Shown here in pieces: positions 26,242 through 34,876 of a stretch of 64,000 nt of DNA. Positions within the stretch are counted from its first letter, which is position 1. Each line of letters opens with the position of its first letter. The DNA is taken from assembly GCA_023411795.1 (NCBI GenBank), contig JAEYOK010000008.1:13350-77349 (forward strand). Reading direction: 5' to 3'. The notes beneath the pieces are model-generated. The model saw nothing but the letters and a program-made list of their open reading frames with translations, ran no database searches and had not been told where the DNA came from. The position numbers and the translations under genes were made by a program. Origin of the DNA: Bacillota bacterium (GTDB lineage Bacteria > Bacillota > Clostridia > DSM-8532).

Positions 26242-27996
26242 ATGGGGAAAAAAGTTTTGATTGTAGGCGGTGTCGCCGGAGGTGCAACTGCGGCAGCAAG
26301 GCTCAGAAGGTTGGATGAGCATGCAGATATTATAATGTTTGAAAGAGGTGACTATATCTCTTTTGCCAATTGCGGTCTTCCATACTATATTGGTGATGTA
26401 ATAGATGACCGAGAAGAGCTCACTCTTCAGACGCCGGAATCATTTAATAAACGCCTTAATGTAGATGTACGTATAAGAAGCGAAGTAATTCAAATAAACC
26501 GTGATAAGAAGACAGTCGATGTGAAAGAGGCTAACGGCAAAGTCTATCAGGAAAGCTATGATTATCTCATTCTTTCTCCCGGTGCCGACCCGATTATTCC
26601 ACCAATAGAAGGCGCAAAATCAGAGGCTGTCTTTACCTTGAGGAATATATCGGACACATTCAGAATCAAGGACTATATAAACAGCAACAAACCCAATAAC
26701 GCAGTTGTGGTAGGAGCCGGATATATAGGAATAGAAATGGCCGAAAATTTACACTCTCTCGGCTTGGATGTTACCATAATTGAGCTTTCCGATCATGTAA
26801 TTCAACCCCTTGATTTGGATATGGCTGCTGAGGTTCATAAACATATAATAAAAAAAGGCGTCAAGCTATACCTGAACCATGGAGTTACTGCTCTTCACTT
26901 CAATAATGGCACTTATGATGTTGAACTCAATGAAGGCCCCAGTGTAAAGGCCGACATGGTCATTCTGGCCGTTGGTGTAAAGCCCGAAAGCGCCCTTGCT
27001 AAGAATGCAGGTCTTGAGTTAGGAACCCGAGGTTGCATCGTAACCGACAATCATATGAAAACAAACGATCCTTTTATCTACGCTGTAGGTGATGCGGTAG
27101 AAGTAGTGGATTATATATCAAAGAAAAAGGTATTTATCCCTCTTGCCTCCCCGGCTAACCGACAGGGGCGAATTGCTGCTGATAATATAGCAGGTATCGA
27201 AAGCACCTATGGCGGTACATTAGGAACCGCAATATTAAAGGCTTTTGATATGACTGTAGCAATGGTGGGTAACAACGAAAGAGCTTTAAAGGATTCGGGC
27301 ATGGATTATGAAAAATCATTTACTTTCAGCGCTTCAAATGCAAGTTATTATCCCGGTGCCACCTATATGACTATAAAACTGCTATTCCAAAAACCCACTG
27401 GTAAGATATTAGGTGCTCAAATAACCGGGGTCAAGGGTGTTGACAAACGAATTGATGTCATTGCCACAGCAATAAAAGCAGGTATGACTGTCCATGACCT
27501 CACTAATCTGGAACTCTCTTATGCCCCGCCCTTTGGTTCGGCAAAGGATCCGGTAAATATGGCCGGTTATGTGGCATCAAATATTCTGAATGGCTCTATA
27601 AATGTTTTCCACTGGCATGATGTCAAAGACTTGGACCCTAATAAAGTAACCATACTTGACGTAAGAACAGAAGAAGAGTTTGCTAAAGGTACGATTGACG
27701 GTGCTATAAACATACCAGTAGATGAGCTTAGGGATCGATTTTCTGAGTTGGATAATAAAAAACCTGTCTATGCGTTCTGTCAAGTGGGCTTGCGAGGTTA
27801 TATAGCTTCCCGTATTCTTACTCAAAATGGTTTTAAAAATGTATATAATCTTTCAGGTGGATACCGTTTGCTTAATATGACTGCCTCGGGTATAAACCCT
27901 CAAAATAGGTTGTCAGAGAAGAAAAGTGGCATCAATGGTACCATTGACGATAAGAAGGCAATGGAGCTGTCGGAAAAAGGGATCAATGATAACTGA
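26242..27996 (+). CDS. FAD-dependent CoA-disulfide reductase with C-terminal rhodanese domain
   Basis: 584 residues. The N-terminal FAD site VLIVGGVAGGATAAARLRR and the single active cysteine in ISFANCGLPYYIGD mark the CoA-disulfide/persulfide reductase group. An NAD(P)H site (VVVGAGYIGIEMAENL), dimerisation domain and a C-terminal rhodanese domain (about 470-560) with active Cys in AFCQVGLRGY follow. Known fusions of this type reduce CoA disulfide, persulfide or polysulfide. ATG 26242 is seven bases after AAAGGAG; ATG 26236 is too near. It ends at a strong terminator. It probably handles sulfane sulfur or low-molecular-weight disulfides with thioredoxin. Confidence 0.93.
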   Translation: MGKKVLIVGGVAGGATAAARLRRLDEHADIIMFERGDYISFANCGLPYYIGDVIDDREELTLQTPESFNKRLNVDVRIRSEVIQINRDKKTVDVKEANGKVYQESYDYLILSPGADPIIPPIEGAKSEAVFTLRNISDTFRIKDYINSNKPNNAVVVGAGYIGIEMAENLHSLGLDVTIIELSDHVIQPLDLDMAAEVHKHIIKKGVKLYLNHGVTALHFNNGTYDVELNEGPSVKADMVILAVGVKPESALAKNAGLELGTRGCIVTDNHMKTNDPFIYAVGDAVEVVDYISKKKVFIPLASPANRQGRIAADNIAGIESTYGGTLGTAILKAFDMTVAMVGNNERALKDSGMDYEKSFTFSASNASYYPGATYMTIKLLFQKPTGKILGAQITGVKGVDKRIDVIATAIKAGMTVHDLTNLELSYAPPFGSAKDPVNMAGYVASNILNGSINVFHWHDVKDLDPNKVTILDVRTEEEFAKGTIDGAINIPVDELRDRFSELDNKKPVYAFCQVGLRGYIASRILTQNGFKNVYNLSGGYRLLNMTASGINPQNRLSEKKSGINGTIDDKKAMELSEKGINDN

Positions 27997-28003
27997 CATA
28001 TGA

Positions 28004-28034
28004 AACAGGGTTGCACATAAGCAACCCTGTTTTT
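28004..28034 (+). terminator. rho-independent terminator
   Basis: CAGGGTTGC/GCAACCCTG stem with a 6-nt loop and T5 directly after the CoA-disulfide reductase gene. Confidence 0.9.
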
Positions 28035-28052
28035 AAATGCAGCTATACTTTA

Positions 28053-28760
28053 TTAATAGTATTTTCCGCGGCATTTTGCATAGTAATCTCCACGACAGTC
28101 ATAGCGCTTTTCCCATTTGTCATCCTTATGGTCTTCCTTTTCGCACTTCTTGTCGTCCTTTTTATCATCCCACTTGTCATCTTCTTCGTCGTCTTTTTTG
28201 TCATCCCACTTGTCATGCTTATAGCATTTGTCGTCACATTTTTCTTCGCGCTTTTCTTCTTTCTCTTCTTCGGCGCATATTTCGAGATGCTCTGTCCTTA
28301 CGACTTTGAAGGTAATTTTAACGACATCCTTTTCCAGAAGGCTACCGAATACTTTCTGACCCTTGCATATTGATTCATCGTGTAAGAAATCCTTTTCACC
28401 TTCTACAAAGGCTTCAAGAAGCTCCGCTTTGTCACCTTCCTTAATTTTGTCACATCCTATGGGTTCAATTTCTACAAACCCGCCGAATGGAATCTTAAAG
28501 GTGGCATGGAAAACAGGGCCATTGACAATTCCGTCGCACACATCCTCCACAGTCTTATATATCACGTTTTTCCAGATAAAAGCATTAAAAATGACCTTTC
28601 CTGGGATTACGTGAGCATCTGTAATAAACACCTTCTTTTCAATGTTCTCAATTTTGAATATTGGAGGACTTGGGGGCGAGATTTTAACGTCCTTCTCAAC
28701 AAAAAACTGCTCTGATCCTTTTCCAATAATTACTGGAACCTGAAGAACTTTCTTTTTCAT
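28053..28760 (-). CDS. DUF3794 (SPOCS-like) protein with charged C-terminal tail
   Basis: 235 residues. The first about 165 form a DUF3794-type beta domain (KVFITDAHVIPGKVIFNAF, IYKTVEDVCDG, FHATFKIPFGGFVEI), a fold found in spore morphogenesis proteins such as SipL and in small clostridial spore-coat-like proteins. The last about 65 residues are low complexity, Lys/Asp/Glu/Trp rich with scattered Cys and His (repeats of DDKWDDKKDD, ending YYAKCRGKYY), perhaps metal- or coat-binding. AAGGAG precedes ATG 28760. It is convergent with the CoA-disulfide reductase gene. A spore-associated role is inference. Confidence 0.75.
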   Translation of the reverse strand: MKKKVLQVPVIIGKGSEQFFVEKDVKISPPSPPIFKIENIEKKVFITDAHVIPGKVIFNAFIWKNVIYKTVEDVCDGIVNGPVFHATFKIPFGGFVEIEPIGCDKIKEGDKAELLEAFVEGEKDFLHDESICKGQKVFGSLLEKDVVKITFKVVRTEHLEICAEEEKEEKREEKCDDKCYKHDKWDDKKDDEEDDKWDDKKDDKKCEKEDHKDDKWEKRYDCRGDYYAKCRGKYY

Positions 28761-28875
28761 TGTTTCACTCCTTTCTATTGTTTTCTTGACTTGTCACTTT
28801 GTCGAACAAGCTCAATACATATTATTCATGCTAGTCCAAACTTGCTACTGAACCACAGAAATTTATCTTTCTAAG

Positions 28876-28926
28876 ATTAGCTGCTATATCCTGCGCGATT
28901 TAGCGCTCCGCAGGTATGCCGCTTAA
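28876..28926. repeat. MITE-like dispersed repeat, copy C (51 bp)
   Basis: The shortest copy: ATTAGCTGC...TATCCTGCG-CGATTTAGCGCTC-CGCAGG...GCCGCTTAA. It folds as CCTGCG/CGCAGG within the outer ends, sharing GATTTAGCGCTCC exactly with copy A. Confidence 0.8.
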
Positions 28927-29016
28927 TAATACGCTGGAAATATTTAACTTTTGATACCCAGTATGTCGCATGAAAAATTGATAGACAATAATAAAAACAA
29001 CAGAAAGGAGATTTTT

Positions 29017-29202
29017 ATGGACAAGAAGGGTATGAGAAGACCCGATCCCAGCGAACCACACGGCACTGAAAGCAATGAAAAACAGCACTTCGATAAAAAC
29101 GAGGCTTTTCCTGTTCCTGAGCTTCAGGGAAAAGCAAAGCACACAAAGGAACATGCAAACCCAATTAAATATGATGGAAAAAAGAATACTACTTTTGATT
29201 AA
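29017..29202 (+). CDS. small hydrophilic protein, unrecognised
   Basis: 61 residues, very polar (Lys, Glu, Asp, His, Pro, Asn), without Cys or Trp and without a membrane segment: starts MDKKGMRRPDPSEPHGTE, ends KYDGKKNTTFD. AAAGGAG six bases before ATG 29017 is a strong binding site, the main support that it is real. Composition is like that of small spore or stress proteins, but I recognise no family. It stands alone next to copy C of the repeat. Confidence 0.65.
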   Translation: MDKKGMRRPDPSEPHGTESNEKQHFDKNEAFPVPELQGKAKHTKEHANPIKYDGKKNTTFD

Positions 29203-29236
29203 AACAATAAGAGTCCTGTAAACATCACTGATACCT

Positions 29237-29263
29237 AAAAAAGGAGGCGCTGATAGCGTCTCC
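29237..29263 (-). terminator. probable terminator after the 34-residue membrane protein gene
   Basis: A GGAG-CGCT/AGCG-CTCC stem with one A/C mismatch followed by T6 on the minus strand. On the plus strand the stem is fully paired (one G-U) but has no T-run. Confidence 0.55.
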
Positions 29264-29296
29264 TCCAACACAGACTTTCTTATATGCCAAATTGTC

Positions 29297-29401
29297 CTAA
29301 TAATATAATCCCATGATTACCATACTTAATATAATAGAACAAACAATTAAAATGGCAAGTACCGAAGCTACAATTCGTCTTGTCTTATTATTAAATCCCA
29401 T
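29297..29401 (-). CDS. 34-residue single-span membrane protein
   Basis: Small ORF MGFNNKTRRIVASVLAILIV... ending MGLYY. A basic N-terminus (NNKTRR) precedes one hydrophobic helix of about 20 residues, so it should insert with the N-terminus inside. GGAGG lies seven to eight bases upstream and a terminator 34 bp downstream, giving a complete tiny transcription unit. I do not recognise a named family. Confidence 0.7.
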   Translation of the reverse strand: MGFNNKTRRIVASVLAILIVCSIILSMVIMGLYY

Positions 29402-29557
29402 TTTAAATCCTCCGAGAAAAAGTATATATTATTATTTTATCTTTATAATCATTATTATTCAAGAGTAAAGGAGCGGCAATCCTGATAACTCTGATGACAA
29501 AACGCTTCTTTGAGGTTATACTTTACATAAGGAAAACGGCACAGGGAGAAGTCAAAT

Positions 29558-30469
29558 ATGCTCAAAAAAATAGAAACGATACATTTAATAGGCCTTGGTG
29601 CGGTAGGCGCAACCTATGCTTCTATATTGCATCAATACGATAATAGCTGTATAAAGATTATTTTAGATATTGAAAGATTAGAACGATATAAAACCGGTAC
29701 TTTAATAAATGGAAAACAATACTTCTTTGATTTAACAGTACCAAGAGCCGGGGATGAGTATGCCGAATTAATTTTAATTGCGGTTAAGGGACATCATCTA
29801 AAAGAATCAATTGAAATTATCTCTCCTATTGTCGGACCAGATACAATAATTCTTTCACTTCTTAACGGAATAACCAGTGAAGATGATTTAAGCAATATCT
29901 ATGGCAAGGATAAGGTTCTTCATGGCTTTTGTGTGGGAACCGATGCAGGCAGAACAGGCAATGAAGTACATTTTAGTAATACGGGTAAGATTGTTTTTGG
30001 AGAGTATTATCCTGAGGCCAAGGGTAAAGCTAAATTAGTTTCTGAGATTTTTAACAAGGCCGGATTACCTTTTTCCATTCCTGATGATATCCGCAAGGAA
30101 ATGTGGTGGAAGTTTATGATGAATGTAGGAATAAATCAGACTTCCGCAGTACTTAGAGCTCCATATGGTGTATATCAAACAATAAGTGACGCACAGGAAC
30201 TTATGGCTTCTGCCTGTAGAGAGGTCATACCCTTGGCAAAGGAAGAAGGCATCATCCTAGCTGAGTCTGACATAGAGGAATTTATTAAAATATTTAAAGG
30301 GCTCTCCCCCTTTGGAAAAACATCTATGCTTCAGGATATTGAAGCAGGCCGAAAAACTGAGGTTGAGAGTTTTGCTCTCACTGTGGTTAATATGGGCAAA
30401 AAGCATGGAATCCCTACACCTGTAAATGAAATGTTATACCGCATGATAAGGGTACTTGAACAAAGATAA
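29558..30469 (+). CDS. ketopantoate reductase (ApbA/PanE) family protein
   Basis: 303 residues. NADP-binding N-terminus with HLIGLGAVGATYASIL (GxGxxG), AVKGHHLKESI, the SLLNGITSEDDL segment, and the C-terminal helical domain with catalytic Lys region (REMWWKFMMNVGINQTSAVL) and a QDIEAGRKTEVESF signature. These match 2-dehydropantoate 2-reductase of pantothenate/CoA synthesis, but paralogues acting on other 2-oxo acids are common and no panB/panC genes are near. GGGAG precedes ATG 29558. The next gene is convergent. Confidence 0.85.
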   Translation: MLKKIETIHLIGLGAVGATYASILHQYDNSCIKIILDIERLERYKTGTLINGKQYFFDLTVPRAGDEYAELILIAVKGHHLKESIEIISPIVGPDTIILSLLNGITSEDDLSNIYGKDKVLHGFCVGTDAGRTGNEVHFSNTGKIVFGEYYPEAKGKAKLVSEIFNKAGLPFSIPDDIRKEMWWKFMMNVGINQTSAVLRAPYGVYQTISDAQELMASACREVIPLAKEEGIILAESDIEEFIKIFKGLSPFGKTSMLQDIEAGRKTEVESFALTVVNMGKKHGIPTPVNEMLYRMIRVLEQR

Positions 30470-30492
30470 AATGATAGCCTGCCGGGCGCACG

Positions 30493-30524
30493 AAAAAACA
30501 AGCTTGGATATCTCCAAGCTTGTT
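30493..30524 (-). terminator. rho-independent terminator after the M13 peptidase gene
   Basis: ACAAGCTTGGA/TCCAAGCTTGT stem followed by T6 on the minus strand, 20 bases past the stop. Confidence 0.88.
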
Positions 30525-30544
30525 CTGTGATTAATATTCTTTTA

Positions 30545-32962
30545 TTACCAAACACTAACGCGTTTTTCCGGTGCTAGATACATATAATCTCCCGGCTTGA
30601 TGTCATACGTTTCATAGAATTCTTCGAAATTACTCAGTGCAATATTAGTCCGGAATTTGTTTGGTGAATGGGTGTCCATCTGTACAAGAAGCTGATACAT
30701 CTTTGGAGTCGCCGTAAAGCGCCAAACTGTGGCATTGCTCTCAAAGAACGCCTTATAATCAGCGTTAGGTATGTCCTTCATAATTTCCAGGGCACATGCA
30801 ATACCACCAATATCGGCCACATTTTCAGATACGGTCAGATTACCGTTTACAATGGCACCGGGTGCTATTTCCAAACCATTATACAGGTCAATAACTCTCT
30901 GGCACTTTTGCTGGAAAGTCAGATAGTCTTCCTCAGTCCACCAATTATTCATATTGCCTTTTTCATCAAACTGAGCACCGTTATTATCAAAAGCATGGGT
31001 TATCTCGTGAGCTATGATGACACCTATACCACCAAGATTCTGTTCACGGGACCCATCAACGTCATAAAACGGTGGTTGTAGAATACCGGCAGGGAACACA
31101 ATCTCGTTATTCAAAGCATTATAATAAGCATTTACAGTCTGTGGAGACATCATCCATTGAGATTTATCTACAGGCTTATCAAGAACAGTTTTTGAATAAT
31201 TAACCGAAGCTGAGGTTATTGCAAAGATGTTTCCTATCAGAGAACCCCCATCTTCATAAGTCGCAAGATTGATATTTTTGTATGGATCTCCCCAGGAATC
31301 GGGATATCCTATTTTGACATTGATTGTCTTTAGCTTCTTAATAGCTGCTGCTTTTGTATTTTCGCTCATCCAATCAAGTCTATTAATACGCTTTTCAAAT
31401 ACGCTAATTATTTCAGCTACAATTTCTTCAACATCCTTCTTTGCTTCGGGCGAGAAATACTTTTCAACATATAGTCTGCCTAAGTAACTACTCATAACAG
31501 AATTGAGAAGATTAAAAGCAATATCCTCATCACTCATAGAACTGCTCAGCCCCATAAAGACAGTATTAAATCCCGTAATCGCATCCTGCAATTCCTTGGA
31601 TAACAACGAGGCTGTACTCATTATAAAATGCACCTTTTCATAGGATTTAATGACATCAATATTTTCATTGCCAATCAAAGCTCCGGTCTTAGTCATAAGA
31701 TTAACATCGGTGACTATAAGTTTATCAACAGAACCATAACCGAGGTCATTGAGGTATTTCTTTATATCAACTTTTGTAAATAATTTGGCCAGATCATCTT
31801 TGGAAACAGGATTGTAGAGATTCTCAATTTTGCTCGCCTGCTCATTACTCAGAGTGTTCATAGCTAACTCTTTCTCAAAAGCAAACACACTACTTGCGGC
31901 TGCTATAGCTTGTTCTTGTGTTAGCCCGGCATATAGAAACAGCTGGGTCATGAAGCCTTCATACATAGCTTGTATTTGCGGATTTTGGCTTAACATGTAT
32001 GCTGAATTTAAACCGGTAGACAAACCCGTCCCATAGAGACTGTATTTGTTACTGTCAATCAAATCGCCAGACGGACCAAATGAAAATAAAGGATTATACC
32101 CTGTTTTATTTTCTATTTTGGCAGCTATATCCAATATATCCTGAGCTGTTTTGGCACTGTCTATCATATCCAAATATTTTCTTATAGGTTCTATTCCCTG
32201 CTTATTTCTATTTTCCATATCCAGTATTGTGCTATAAAAATCAGCCATTTTCTGTTCAATTGTTCCGTTTTTATATGTACCTGCGTTATCATATAACTCT
32301 TTAACAATTGATCGGATTTTTTGACTATTATTAAGATCCACTTCATCAAAAGACCCTAATCCCGGATATCCGGCCGGAAGTTTTGTATTAGTCAACCAAT
32401 CACGATTGACTGTATAAAAGAAATCATCCCCTACTTTTGTGTCTTTAAGAGCGTCTATACGGCTTAATATTGCTTCCAGCTGTTCTTGTGTAAGATAATC
32501 GTTAGAACCAAAAAGCCCGTTTCCATAACCACTGATAATACCGGCTCTAACAAGCTTATTCACATCTCCCACAACATTTTGCGGGACATCGATAAATACA
32601 AGACTATCTCTTATTACCGGAAGTTCCCTGATGGAGCGACTTAAGAACATGGTAAATTCCAATCTGGTGGCATTCCTATGGAGATCCAGCGTTGTTCCCG
32701 AGCCCAATAGGATACCGTTGGTAACAGCAATTCCTATTTCATCACGATAACCTTCTGTTATTGTTGATGCATCTTTATATGCATCGAGATTAGCCTCAGT
32801 TTCATTTAAAGCTCCATATCCAACTGTGCTTAATATGCTAATAACTGCTTGTTCTCTCGTTACAAGACCGCTGTCGGTTGTCTTTGCCTGAACCGGTAAG
32901 ATACCAAACATAAGAGTAAAACAAAGCAGAATTCCCAATAGTCTAGTTCCCAATCTCCTCAT
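30545..32962 (-). CDS. S-layer-anchored M13 family zinc metallopeptidase
   Basis: A surface metallopeptidase of 805 residues. Signal peptide 1-26 (LLGILLCFTLMFGILPVQA), SLH repeats at about 30-180 (YKDASTITEGYRDEIGIAV, FIDVPQNVVGDVNKLVRAG), then a full neprilysin/PepO-like peptidase from about 190. Zinc site HEITH in GVIIAHEITHAFDNNG, third ligand in ENVADIGG, and NAYYNALNNEIVFPAGILQ, the family substrate-binding region. The domain begins FFYTVNRDWL, typical of bacterial M13. It probably trims extracellular oligopeptides. AAAGGAG precedes ATG 32962. Monocistronic. Confidence 0.93.
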   Translation of the reverse strand: MRRLGTRLLGILLCFTLMFGILPVQAKTTDSGLVTREQAVISILSTVGYGALNETEANLDAYKDASTITEGYRDEIGIAVTNGILLGSGTTLDLHRNATRLEFTMFLSRSIRELPVIRDSLVFIDVPQNVVGDVNKLVRAGIISGYGNGLFGSNDYLTQEQLEAILSRIDALKDTKVGDDFFYTVNRDWLTNTKLPAGYPGLGSFDEVDLNNSQKIRSIVKELYDNAGTYKNGTIEQKMADFYSTILDMENRNKQGIEPIRKYLDMIDSAKTAQDILDIAAKIENKTGYNPLFSFGPSGDLIDSNKYSLYGTGLSTGLNSAYMLSQNPQIQAMYEGFMTQLFLYAGLTQEQAIAAASSVFAFEKELAMNTLSNEQASKIENLYNPVSKDDLAKLFTKVDIKKYLNDLGYGSVDKLIVTDVNLMTKTGALIGNENIDVIKSYEKVHFIMSTASLLSKELQDAITGFNTVFMGLSSSMSDEDIAFNLLNSVMSSYLGRLYVEKYFSPEAKKDVEEIVAEIISVFEKRINRLDWMSENTKAAAIKKLKTINVKIGYPDSWGDPYKNINLATYEDGGSLIGNIFAITSASVNYSKTVLDKPVDKSQWMMSPQTVNAYYNALNNEIVFPAGILQPPFYDVDGSREQNLGGIGVIIAHEITHAFDNNGAQFDEKGNMNNWWTEEDYLTFQQKCQRVIDLYNGLEIAPGAIVNGNLTVSENVADIGGIACALEIMKDIPNADYKAFFESNATVWRFTATPKMYQLLVQMDTHSPNKFRTNIALSNFEEFYETYDIKPGDYMYLAPEKRVSVW

Positions 32963-33095
32963 GACAAATCTCCTTTACATAATTTTACTTATTATAATAC
33001 AACTCACTTTTGTCTTTGTCTGCAAATATTTAGAATATTTTTCATAAAATATACACAAGCTCTAATGACATAGATATTACAAAGGGCGGATTTTT

Positions 33096-33503
33096 ATGGT
33101 ATTAAAGTACTTAAGGCATAAGCCAACTATATATTTTTTCCTAAACGAAACCGAGCCGTCTGAAACCATCAGGGAAAAACTATGTGATAACGAAACCCCA
33201 CAGTTAAGCTTCGCGTCTATCAGGGATGAAATGATATTAACAGAAAAGAGAATACTTATTGCTGACAGGAAGGGGTTCTTCGGTAAAAAAATTCGTTATA
33301 TATCCATCCCCTACAGCAGTATTACTTACTACAAAATAGGAACTATAGGCGGTCTTGATCTCGATGCCGAAATATTACTAAACCTACGGGGCAACGTCAA
33401 GATTCAGCTTAGATTTCTGCGTAGCAAGGAAATCAAGGAAAGCATCCATAAAGCCTATAAAATCATTACTCAATCATTTATATGCAACTCCTGCTCCGAT
33501 TAG
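33096..33503 (+). CDS. bacterial PH-domain protein
   Basis: 135 residues, cytoplasmic, with a bacterial PH-like domain of the YvbH/bPH type: LTEKRILIADRKGFFGKKI, RYISIPYSSITYYKIG, AEILLNLRGNVKIQLRF and a C-terminal helix with ESIHKAYKII. It ends with two cysteines (CNSCSD). The ligand is unknown. The ribosome binding site is GGGCGG eight bases before ATG 33096. Convergent with the glycosyltransferase gene, ten bases between stops. Confidence 0.75.
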   Translation: MVLKYLRHKPTIYFFLNETEPSETIREKLCDNETPQLSFASIRDEMILTEKRILIADRKGFFGKKIRYISIPYSSITYYKIGTIGGLDLDAEILLNLRGNVKIQLRFLRSKEIKESIHKAYKIITQSFICNSCSD

Positions 33504-33513
33504 TTGTTCCATA

Positions 33514-34686
33514 CTAGGCATGCATTCTTTTATAGACCTTTACTATATCGCAATAACGCTCGTATACCTGATCCACAATAGTTTCCCAGCTAAAATAAAG
33601 AGATTTATTAGCATTGGCACCAACACTCTCTAACAATCCGGGGACCTCTAAAATCTCTAAAACTCTGGTCGCGATGTTTTCAGGACAATCCTTTGTTAAA
33701 AAACCGGTCACATTATCTGTGACACCTTCCGATGCATTTGAGTTCTCGATAAGTAATGCAGGGCACCCCTGGGACGCAGCCTCTCGTACGACTAAAGAAA
33801 AGGTATCATACAAAGAAGGAAATAGGAGAAAATCAGCCCTACAGTAAAGAGACCGAAGATAATCCCTATCCTGCACGGCTCCTAAAAACAAAACTCTATC
33901 GTCGATTTCAAGCTCTTGGGCCAAGGTTTTCAGGTCATTTAAAGCATAACCCTGCCCCACCATTAGCACCTTAAAAACTAATCCCTTCTTCTTCAAAATA
34001 GCCAAAGATTCCAGTAAAACCTTTGTGTTTTTCTGCCATACCATTTGTCCAACATATATAAAGACAAGCTCAGTCTCATTAAGGTTAAGCTTCTCATTTA
34101 CTTTTTCTCTATCTTTTATCTTGTTTTCGGGAGGTTCGTATTCTATACCGTTAGGGACAACCTCAATTTGGCCATTAAAGCCGTATTCCCTTAAGGTGTT
34201 CGCGGTAGAATTATTTACAGTCCAAACCGAGTCAACACTATTATAAAACTCAATGACTTTTGATAAACCAAATCGAGCAATACCCTCTAATTTAAAGGAC
34301 TCAAGGAAATCATCATAATACTTGGAATGGAATGAAGCAATAATCGGAATGTTTCTTTTATGAGCTATTTCAAGTGCTATTCCCCCCGAACTGAAAGGTG
34401 TATGGGTATGAACTAAATCAAAGGGCACCTTTCTGACAGTCCTCATAAAAGCCGGATCAAGATTAGGTACTCCCGTTCGATATGGATATCTGGTCAAAAC
34501 TCCTACAGAAATATACCGAAGAACACTAAAATCTTCATCGTCAATATGTTTAGGATACTCAGGTGTAATTACATATCCCTTGCCATATTTTTTATTCAGC
34601 CAATATGCATAGTTCTTAGCCACATTACCAACACCATCCATAATAGGCGGAAATGATTCACTGAATTGACCGGTTACTAAGCCCAT
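33514..34686 (-). CDS. GT4 family glycosyltransferase
   Basis: 390 residues, GT-B fold. N-terminal acceptor domain with FSESFPPIMDGVGNVAKNY and HTHTPFSSGG. C-terminal nucleotide-sugar domain with LVFIYVGQMVWQKN, FLGAVQDRDYLRSLY, LLFPSLYDTFSLVVREAASQ (the E-x7-E region of GT4) and NVTGFLTKDC. Members include glucosyl-diacylglycerol and mannosyl transferases for lipid or surface glycan synthesis; donor and acceptor cannot be read. GGAGG seven bases before ATG 34686 sets the start over an ATG seven codons earlier. Confidence 0.9.
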   Translation of the reverse strand: MGLVTGQFSESFPPIMDGVGNVAKNYAYWLNKKYGKGYVITPEYPKHIDDEDFSVLRYISVGVLTRYPYRTGVPNLDPAFMRTVRKVPFDLVHTHTPFSSGGIALEIAHKRNIPIIASFHSKYYDDFLESFKLEGIARFGLSKVIEFYNSVDSVWTVNNSTANTLREYGFNGQIEVVPNGIEYEPPENKIKDREKVNEKLNLNETELVFIYVGQMVWQKNTKVLLESLAILKKKGLVFKVLMVGQGYALNDLKTLAQELEIDDRVLFLGAVQDRDYLRSLYCRADFLLFPSLYDTFSLVVREAASQGCPALLIENSNASEGVTDNVTGFLTKDCPENIATRVLEILEVPGLLESVGANANKSLYFSWETIVDQVYERYCDIVKVYKRMHA

Positions 34687-34826
34687 AAGAAAACCTCCAA
34701 AGGTCAAATAAAGTACTTACAACCGTAATTATATTCTATTTTTTTACATCTTCAACCATAATTACCCACTTTTAATGATGCTCTAATGCAACCATAATAA
34801 TTGGGCATGATTGTATTACTTAATGT

Positions 34827-34862
34827 AAAAAAGTAGGCTCTATTTCCCAAAAGCCTACTTTT
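34827..34862 (-). terminator. rho-independent terminator of the pit operon
   Basis: AAAAGTAGGC/GCCTACTTTT stem, 14-nt loop, T-run on the minus strand, just past the DUF47 gene. Confidence 0.88.
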
Positions 34863-34876
34863 AACAACTTATATTA

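Noticed and set aside
28011..28373. Plus-strand hydrophobic frame opposite the DUF3794 gene
   Set aside because: It mirrors the low-complexity Lys/Asp tail coded on the other strand and has no ribosome binding site.
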